Source: Promethearchaeota archaeon
GTDB taxonomy: Archaea; Asgardarchaeota; Lokiarchaeia; Sigynarchaeales; SOKP01
Direction: 5' to 3'
NCBI GenBank assembly: GCA_019057975.1
Contig: JAHLWJ010000044.1
Location: forward strand, 1-20,526
DNA: 20,526 bases
The notes beneath the pieces were generated by a model. That model ran no database searches. It was not told the DNA's origin and saw only the letters and a list, made by a program, of their open reading frames with translations. Below, one piece after another: positions 15,422 through 20,526 of this stretch. Each line of letters starts with the position of its first letter. Position 1 is the stretch's first letter. A program made the position numbers and the translations under genes.

Positions 15422-16585
15422 ATGAAATATCAAGTTTCTGAGTGCAGAAAAGCTGGCATCTTAACAATTATCCAATCAACTCATGCTTCATTGAAAGGTC
15501 TCAAAACAAGTGGATTATTAGGGCGATACAAACGACTGCTGGCAGAGTACAATAAAATATTCCATGTCGTATTATATTCCAGTGACACTATTGATTATTC
15601 AACAAAGCTTTGCATAGAACATCATCCAATGCCGTGGTTACCCTCTGCATTCGGTTTGCATCATGCTCTATTTTATTTTTGGTTAGTTTTACAAGCTCCT
15701 CGAATGAAAGGGGTTATCAAGGTGTTTGGGAGCAATATACCAGTCTTGCCCTTTATTCGCTTTCTTTCGGGTCGGAAGATGGTAGTTACATACCAATGGA
15801 GTTATGCTGAGCAATCTCAGTTGTGCAAAAAAAGTGATTTGAGATACTGGTTGGGTGGACTATTTGAATGGTTAGCGCTAAAATCTGCCGATTTTGTTTT
15901 AGTTACTACAAAGCGTTTGCAAAATAGAATTAAAAGTGTTTATAGGAAGAGAACCTTTCTGTCTCCCAATTGGGTTGATCTTTCGGAAGTAAATAAGATA
16001 AATAGTTCAATATTAAGAAGTAAATCTTTGATTTTATATGCCGGTCGACTCCACAGGATTAAAGGAATAGATTATCTTATTAATGCTTTCGCAGTTGTAA
16101 AAAAACGACATCCTAAAGCTTCTCTTGTAATTTGTGGTGTAGGTAATAAAATGGAACAGCTTAAATCGAAGGTTCGAAAGTTAGGTGTAGAAGATATCAA
16201 GTTCAAGGGGAGTGTACCAAACGAACAGGTGTTGAATTTAATGAAATCTTCTGCGATTTTTGTACTTCCGACCATAACAATGGAAGGGCACCCTAAAGCG
16301 TTGGTCGAAGCAATGGCTTGCGGGGCGGCGTGCATTGCTACAGATGTTCCTGGGAATAAAGACATAATTATAAACAGGAAGAACGGCCTTTTAGTTCCGC
16401 CTAAAGATGTTCAAGCATTGGCCGCTGCCCTTAGCCAATTGCTAGCTAATCATGCGTTAAGAGCTGCATTGAGTGAAAATGCCCGTAAGGACGCACTTCC
16501 GTATAATTGGGATATCATAGTCCCCAAAGAGGTCTATTTTCTACTTTCTTTAGCCTTCGGTAAACGTTGGAAAAAGAAACGCTAG
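15422..16585 (+). CDS. GT4 family glycosyltransferase, C-terminus probably altered by an IS remnant
   Basis: The 387-residue protein has a good start: AAGGAG at 15406-15411, 10 bases before ATG 15422. The second Rossmann domain begins SLILYAGRLHRIKGIDYLINAF (residues 202-223). It has the GT4 signature E-x7-E at 288-296 (EGHPKALVE) followed by AMACGAACIATDVPGNKDII. The donor-binding domain is therefore complete. The last 20 or so residues (YFLLSLAFGKRWKKKR) lie on DNA that on the other strand encodes a transposase remnant (SVSFSNVYRRLKKVE). The native end of the gene was therefore probably replaced near 16530. The DNA is visibly less AT-rich than upstream genes. It likely adds a repeat-unit sugar; activity may survive because only the final helix is affected. 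Confidence 0.83.
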   Translation: MKYQVSECRKAGILTIIQSTHASLKGLKTSGLLGRYKRLLAEYNKIFHVVLYSSDTIDYSTKLCIEHHPMPWLPSAFGLHHALFYFWLVLQAPRMKGVIKVFGSNIPVLPFIRFLSGRKMVVTYQWSYAEQSQLCKKSDLRYWLGGLFEWLALKSADFVLVTTKRLQNRIKSVYRKRTFLSPNWVDLSEVNKINSSILRSKSLILYAGRLHRIKGIDYLINAFAVVKKRHPKASLVICGVGNKMEQLKSKVRKLGVEDIKFKGSVPNEQVLNLMKSSAIFVLPTITMEGHPKALVEAMACGAACIATDVPGNKDIIINRKNGLLVPPKDVQALAAALSQLLANHALRAALSENARKDALPYNWDIIVPKEVYFLLSLAFGKRWKKKR

Positions 16586-16982
16586 CTAATCCTTGTTTGT
16601 CTAAATTATACTGAATTTCTCGATGCCTCTGCTCAGGATGAAGTTCAGCATACTTATAGATGGTTTTTTCTTCTTCCGTGAGAAGCTTGTTCGGTATCAC
16701 CTTAGCTGCCAGCTCCTCATCAAGAAGGGCATTTGTTCCAAAGAGCGTATAATTTTTCCTCCAGCGATAGACCTTTTGGGTTTCAGCCCTAATATCTTGC
16801 AGATTCTTTTATCTGGAAGAAAGGAATTTTCCACGGCATCAATCAGGTCTTTCTTAAGATGAGCATTTAATCTATAGCCAGAGATGGGCTCTAATAGCTC
16901 CAATTGGTCTTTTTTTTAAAGATCCATCTCCTCTGCTTGAGAAAGGATGATATTCCTTAATCTTTCTGCGCATTAAGTCATA
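16530..16982 (-). pseudogene. Truncated, frameshifted transposase remnant (helix-turn-helix part only)
   Basis: On the minus strand one broken reading frame can be pieced together. It starts near 16980 (CAERLRNIILSQAEEMDL), meets a TAA, and resumes KKDQLELLEPISGYRLNAHL and KKDLIDAVENSFLPDKRICK down to ILGLKPK. After a one-base slip around 16765-16770 it continues VYRWRKNYTLFGTNALLDEE, then VIPNKLLTEEEKTIYKYAEL and GLASVSFSNVYRRLKKVE. The two helix-turn-helix-like parts (KRICKILGLKPKRVYRW and VSFSNVYRRLKK) are typical of IS3/IS481-like transposases and integrases. The DDE catalytic domain that should follow is absent, cut at the junction with the glycosyltransferase gene near 16530. Family placement is tentative. 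Confidence 0.65.
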
Positions 16983-17001
16983 ACAAATTAATTTCTTTTT
17001 T

Positions 17002-17028
17002 AGTCCTATAAGGTCTGAAATATTTCAT
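17002..17028. repeat. Dispersed 27-bp repeat, copy 1
   Basis: This sequence begins AGTCCTATAAGGTCTGAAA and matches 19761-19787 at 23 of 27 positions. It lies about 95 bp upstream of the GT2 gene at 17124. It could be a shared promoter or operator-type site or a scrap of a mobile element; the sequence does not decide which. Confidence 0.45.
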
Positions 17029-17123
17029 CCTTTAAGACTGAAAGAATATTATGGAACCATATGAATTGGGCAAATAGTATTTTTTCAAAACATAATATAT
17101 GGTAACACTTTGGAGACTTAGTT

Positions 17124-18041
17124 ATGCCTAAACTTTGTGTAATTATTCCATGTTTTAATTATGGTTTTTATCTAAAGCAATGCGTTAACAGCGTATTAGA
17201 TCAGTCATTTCGAGATTTCGAGATCTTAATTCTTGATGATGCTTCTACAGATAATACAAGTCAGGTTGGGCAGTCCTTTCATGATAGAAGAGTAAGGTAT
17301 ATTAGGAATTCTGCTAATCTTGGCCATGTAGAAAATTTCAATAAAGGTATTGCTATGAGCAATAGCCAATACATCTGTATTATAGGTGCGGATGATATGA
17401 TGCTCCAAAGCAATCTTCAGCAGAAAATAGACATTTTGGACAAGTACCCCAGTGTTGGATTGGTCTATTCGAGGGCCTTTATCATAGACTTGCATGATAA
17501 AATAGTAGGTCATACTTTTCAAGTAGGGCAAAGCAGTACAAATTATATTGGAGGAAGAAATGACTTTTGCAACCTTTTATTATACAATAACTATGTTATA
17601 GCTTCTAGTGTTGTTTTTTCTAGAGAATGTGTGCAGCGGCTCGGCTGTTTTAGAAAGTTTCGGTATGGTGAAGACTGGGATTTATGGTTGCGAATAGCTA
17701 AGTACTATGATTTTGCATTCTTACAAGCTCCCCTTGTAGGATACAGAGTGCATAGCTCAGGTCTGTCGAAAACTGCAAAGACCACGGGTATTGCTGAGGA
17801 AGAAATATTTAAGATTCTGGCAATCCATACACAGGAGCTCAACCAACGAATAAAAAGACAAATTATAGCAAATAATTGGGTAATTATAGCAAGAGGATAT
17901 CTTAAAGAAGGCCTTTGGGACAAAGCTTTTTTATGTTTGAAAAAAGGTATAAGGGATAGTGCTTCTATTTTGTTTCATTGGGGCTTATACAAAGAATTAG
18001 CTATGAGCCTTGAACACAAATTAAAAATGACCTATAGGTAG
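17124..18041 (+). CDS. GT2 family glycosyltransferase (GT-A fold)
   Basis: The 305-residue protein opens with LCVIIPCFNYGFYLKQCVNSVLDQSF and ILILDDASTDNTSQV, the GT2 nucleotide-binding region. The DxD-type metal site is IIGADDMM (Asp90/91). Downstream, SSVVFSRECVQRLGCF and YGEDWDLWLRIA contain the ED acidic pair that acts as catalytic base. VGYRVHSSGLS matches the usual acceptor loop. The ATG at 17124 has GGAG at 17112-17115 with 8-base spacing. It starts a new cluster after the transposase remnant and so probably has its own promoter in the preceding 100 bp, although no clear -35/-10 pair is visible. Likely role: transfer of a sugar to the growing repeat unit in the cytoplasm. Confidence 0.9.
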   Translation: MPKLCVIIPCFNYGFYLKQCVNSVLDQSFRDFEILILDDASTDNTSQVGQSFHDRRVRYIRNSANLGHVENFNKGIAMSNSQYICIIGADDMMLQSNLQQKIDILDKYPSVGLVYSRAFIIDLHDKIVGHTFQVGQSSTNYIGGRNDFCNLLLYNNYVIASSVVFSRECVQRLGCFRKFRYGEDWDLWLRIAKYYDFAFLQAPLVGYRVHSSGLSKTAKTTGIAEEEIFKILAIHTQELNQRIKRQIIANNWVIIARGYLKEGLWDKAFLCLKKGIRDSASILFHWGLYKELAMSLEHKLKMTYR

Positions 18042-18067
18042 AAATAAAATAAGCCTGCGGAGGGTAT

Positions 18068-18622
18068 ATGGTTGCAATTTCTATGCTAGGCAATCGTCAC
18101 AAAAAAATGGCCTTTTGGGCCAAGGGAAAGATTTTAGACATTGGCTGTACCCACAGTTTTAACTCATATCTACGTGGCGATACAGTTGTAGGGTTTGATT
18201 TAGAAGCTCAAAATGTAATTCCGAGGAATTATAGTAGGTTTATTCGAGGAGATGCACATAATCTGAGTAAATATTTCGCAGAAACTTCTTTTGATTCAAT
18301 TCTCGCCGGAGAAGTCATAGAACATTTGGAAAATCCATATCTATTTTTGAACGAATGTAGTAAGTGCCTTGTTCATGGAGGAAGGCTAATATTGACCACT
18401 CCTAATCCATATTTCTATAAAACGCTGATTGGTAATGTGTTTTTCTGTAAAGGTCAGTCCAGCGATCCGAGGCACTTGTATTATCAATTACCAAGAATGC
18501 TTAACCGCTTGCTTGCAGTTAAGGGGTTTATTTTTAAGCACATTGGTTGTGGCAATGGTTTTCCATTACCTTTTCTTTGCTATCGTTTAATTTATGTGTA
18601 TGAGAAGACTCAAGATGGATAA
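18068..18622 (+). CDS. Small class I SAM-dependent methyltransferase
   Basis: The 184-residue protein is a minimal methyltransferase: motif I KILDIGCTHSF (21-31), motif II VVGFDLEAQNV, then RGDAHNLSKYF with the adenine-contact acidic residue, FDSILAGEVIEHLENPYLFLNEC, and GGRLILTTPNPYFYKTL. The usual loop after motif I is short (CTHSFNSYL rather than CGxGxxxxxL), so SAM binding may be atypical. GGAGGG at 18059-18064 precedes ATG 18068 with only 3 bases of spacing; ATG 18083 is a possible alternative start. It lies 26 bp after the GT2 gene and 6 bp before the next GT4 gene, so it belongs to that operon. The substrate is presumed to be a sugar of the repeat unit. Confidence 0.8.
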   Translation: MVAISMLGNRHKKMAFWAKGKILDIGCTHSFNSYLRGDTVVGFDLEAQNVIPRNYSRFIRGDAHNLSKYFAETSFDSILAGEVIEHLENPYLFLNECSKCLVHGGRLILTTPNPYFYKTLIGNVFFCKGQSSDPRHLYYQLPRMLNRLLAVKGFIFKHIGCGNGFPLPFLCYRLIYVYEKTQDG

Positions 18623-18628
18623 CGTGTT

Positions 18629-19735
18629 ATGAAAATAGCAATGATAGGACTTAAAGGCATTCCTGCTAAATATGGCGGGGTAGAAAAGCATACCGAAGAA
18701 ATAGCAACAAGATTGGTTGCTAAAGGTCACGAAGTAATTGTTTATTGCCGATCTCATTATACTATAGTGAATGAATATTATAAAGGGATCAGAATTGTAA
18801 GATTGCCTGCTTTAAAGCAGGAATATTTAGAAACGATAACCCATACTTTTCTTTCCGTAATACACCTTTTTCTGTTTGGTAAGAAGGTAGATATAATCCA
18901 TATCCAGAGTGTCGATCCCGCTATTTTGGCTGCTCCGTTGGCTAAACCTAAAGCAAAGGTTGTAGTAACGTCTCATGGTCAGATCTATCGACAATCTGGA
19001 AAGTGGGGAAAGATAGCTAAGACATTTTCTAAGATTGCAGAAAAAGTTTTTATCTATTTTTCTGATAAAAGAATTACTGTCTCAAAAACATTAAAAGACT
19101 ATTATGAGAATAAATATCAACGAGGAGTAGCTTATATCCCAAACGGTGTAGACATCCCCGTGATAAACGATTCAAAAAAGATAAAAAGATTTAATCTCAA
19201 AGAAAATGAGTATATATTGTATGTAGGAAGGCTTATCCCTACTAAAGGTTGCCATTTGCTTATTGAGGCATACAAAAACATTAAAACTGATAAAAAACTT
19301 GTAATTGTAGGTGGCTCTAGTTATTCTTCTGAGTATGTGAAGAAGCTGAAAGAAAGTGCTAAAAGAAATGATAATATATATTTCTTAGGTTATCAGTATG
19401 GACAAGCTCTTCAAGAATTATTTGCAAATTGTTCTTTATTTGTGTTCCCGTCTGAGGTCGAAGGAATGCCAGTCACTTTACTCGAAGCGATGAGTTTTGC
19501 AAGACCTATTATCTTTAGTGATATTCCTGCAAACATAGAGGTTATTGATGGTGCGGGTATATCATTCCGATGCGGCGATATTAATAATCTATCTCAAAAA
19601 TTAAGGTATGCTCTCGAAAATCTCTCTTTGTGCTATGAACTGGGAAAGGAGGCAAAGGAAAGAGTAAAAAAAGAGTATAACTGGGATAAAATCGTAGGTG
19701 AGACCGAAGAAGTTTACTATTCATTATTCAGATAG
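18629..19735 (+). CDS. GT4 family glycosyltransferase
   Basis: The 368-residue enzyme is a clear GT-B protein. The N-terminus [29 protein letters not shown] carries the glycine-rich acceptor loop (GGVEKH, 16-21) typical of one GT4 subgroup common in exopolysaccharide loci. The linker is YIPNGVDIP (169-177) and the second domain begins [22 protein letters not shown]. The nucleotide-sugar signature E-x7-E is at 278-286 (EGMPVTLLE), followed by [20 protein letters not shown]. The family uses retaining chemistry with a UDP- or GDP-sugar donor. It follows the methyltransferase by 6 bp without a strong Shine-Dalgarno sequence. Donor and linkage are not predictable. Confidence 0.9.
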   Translation: MKIAMIGLKGIPAKYGGVEKHTEEIATRLVAKGHEVIVYCRSHYTIVNEYYKGIRIVRLPALKQEYLETITHTFLSVIHLFLFGKKVDIIHIQSVDPAILAAPLAKPKAKVVVTSHGQIYRQSGKWGKIAKTFSKIAEKVFIYFSDKRITVSKTLKDYYENKYQRGVAYIPNGVDIPVINDSKKIKRFNLKENEYILYVGRLIPTKGCHLLIEAYKNIKTDKKLVIVGGSSYSSEYVKKLKESAKRNDNIYFLGYQYGQALQELFANCSLFVFPSEVEGMPVTLLEAMSFARPIIFSDIPANIEVIDGAGISFRCGDINNLSQKLRYALENLSLCYELGKEAKERVKKEYNWDKIVGETEEVYYSLFR

Positions 19736-19760
19736 GGCCGTTTCTCGTTTAGTGTTTCTG

Positions 19761-19787
19761 AGTCCTATAACATCTGAAACATTTTAT
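19761..19787. repeat. Dispersed 27-bp repeat, copy 2
   Basis: This copy begins AGTCCTATAACATCTGAAA and matches 17002-17028 at 23 of 27 positions. It sits between the GT4 gene and the aminotransferase, about 30 bp upstream of the latter's start. A shared regulatory role is possible but unproven. Confidence 0.45.
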
Positions 19788-19817
19788 ACGAACAATATAC
19801 CGATAAGGAGAAGAGTA

Positions 19818-20526
19818 ATGGAAGTGCCATTTTTAGATTTGAAACAGCAGTATCAGTCAATTAAGGATGAAGTTAATGTTAGTGTTCAGCAGGTGATGGA
19901 TAGCGGTAGGTTTGTCTTAGGAGAAAATGTTAACTTTTTTGAGAAAGAGTTTGCCAGTTTTTGCGGGAGAGAATATGCTGTCGGAGTGGCCAATGGAACA
20001 GATGCCTTACGTTTAGCTTTACTGGCTTACGGAATTGGAAAAGGAGATGAGGTAATCACCGTTTCCAACACTTTTATTGCTACTACTGAAGCGATCTCTC
20101 AGACTGGAGCAAAAGTTGTCTTTGTAGATATTAATTTATCGACTTATAATATTGATGTTTCTCAGATTGAAGGAGCAATAAATGAGAGGACAAGAGCAAT
20201 ACTTCCAGTCCACTTATTTGGACAGCCTGCGGATATGGATCCAATAATGGAGATAGCAAGAAAACATAACTTAAAGGTCATTGAGGATGCCTGCCAGGCA
20301 CATGGGGCAGAATATAAAGGTAAAAAGGCAGGTGCTATGGGAGATGCTGGTTGCTTTAGCTTTTATCCCAGCAAGAACTTAGGAGCTTTTGGAGATGGGG
20401 GGATGGTGGTTACCAATAATGAAAAAATTGCTCAAAAAGTAAGAATGCTCAGGGACCACGGACAGATAAAAAAGTATGAGCATTTAGTAGAAGGTTATAA
20501 TAGCAGGTTAGATGAGATACAGGCAG
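19818..20526 (+). CDS. DegT/DnrJ/EryC1 family PLP-dependent sugar aminotransferase (3' truncated by window edge)
   Basis: AAGGAG at 19805-19810 lies 7 bases before ATG 19818, and the frame is open to the window end (236 codons). The protein begins [17 protein letters not shown], the family's signature start. It has the PLP phosphate-binding [10 protein letters not shown] (59-68), [11 protein letters not shown], the PLP-ring acidic residue in [11 protein letters not shown] (Asp157), and the Schiff-base lysine Lys186 in [14 protein letters not shown]. These enzymes transfer an amino group from glutamate to a keto sugar nucleotide, giving an amino sugar for the polysaccharide. The pattern is closest to dTDP-3-keto-6-deoxyhexose aminotransferases (FdtB/QdtB type), but that is only a guess at the subfamily. 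The gene follows the last glycosyltransferase by about 80 bp. Confidence 0.9.
   Translation, partial: MEVPFLDLKQQYQSIKDEVNVSVQQVMDSGRFVLGENVNFFEKEFASFCGREYAVGVANGTDALRLALLAYGIGKGDEVITVSNTFIATTEAISQTGAKVVFVDINLSTYNIDVSQIEGAINERTRAILPVHLFGQPADMDPIMEIARKHNLKVIEDACQAHGAEYKGKKAGAMGDAGCFSFYPSKNLGAFGDGGMVVTNNEKIAQKVRMLRDHGQIKKYEHLVEGYNSRLDEIQA

Noticed and set aside
15610..15810. 66-codon + strand frame inside the GT4 gene at 15422
   Set aside because: It is an out-of-frame shadow of a well-supported glycosyltransferase.
1..20526. CRISPR arrays, tRNA or rRNA genes
   Set aside because: No regularly spaced direct repeats and no cloverleaf or rRNA-like sequence were seen on either strand by eye.

Overview
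The window is a surface-polysaccharide (O-antigen or capsule type) biosynthesis locus. It holds about a dozen intact sugar-assembly genes, almost all on the + strand, many overlapping by 4-19 bases as in one long operon. The DNA is strongly AT-rich. The combination of a Wzx-type flippase, an O-antigen polymerase/ligase-type membrane protein, GT2 and GT4 glycosyltransferases, a UDP-glucuronate epimerase-like enzyme and a DegT-type sugar aminotransferase points to a bacterium, probably Gram-negative and possibly from an uncultured lineage. The sequence alone does not identify the organism.

Layout. 1-7029: a 5'-truncated nucleotide-sugar epimerase, a GT4 glycosyltransferase, a broken methyltransferase (frameshift plus stop), a two-domain kinase-like/methyltransferase protein, two GT4 enzymes and a methyltransferase. 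7061-8470: an ISL3-type insertion sequence with 23-bp terminal inverted repeats (21/23 identical) and a near-perfect 8-bp target duplication, inserted at codons 1-3 of the next methyltransferase. 8458-11957: that methyltransferase, a second broken methyltransferase carrying a G10 tract, an intact methyltransferase and the flippase. 11958-12716: a decayed stretch with a third methyltransferase remnant and a 179-bp element bounded by perfect 17-bp inverted repeats. 12717-15037: a GT2 enzyme and the polymerase/ligase. 15190-15350: a degraded copy of the 3' end of a second polymerase gene. 15422-20526: a block that looks visibly less AT-rich, with a GT4 enzyme, an antisense transposase remnant that runs into its 3' end, a GT2 enzyme, a small methyltransferase, another GT4 enzyme and the start of a PLP-dependent sugar aminotransferase that runs off the window.

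How the genes fit together. The epimerase and aminotransferase would make nucleotide sugars. The glycosyltransferases would build the repeat unit on a lipid carrier at the inner face of the membrane. The methyltransferases would decorate it. Wzx would flip it and the Wzy/WaaL-like protein would polymerise or ligate it. The kinase-like/methyltransferase protein could modify or cap the glycan end, by analogy with WbdD, but this is inference.

The most striking feature is turnover. Counting intact, fused and decayed copies there are eight methyltransferase modules: three are pseudogenes or remnants and a fourth has lost its native start to an insertion sequence. Together with the polymerase scar and the change in composition near 15.0-15.4 kb, this suggests a locus assembled by recombination, with its decoration genes being lost.
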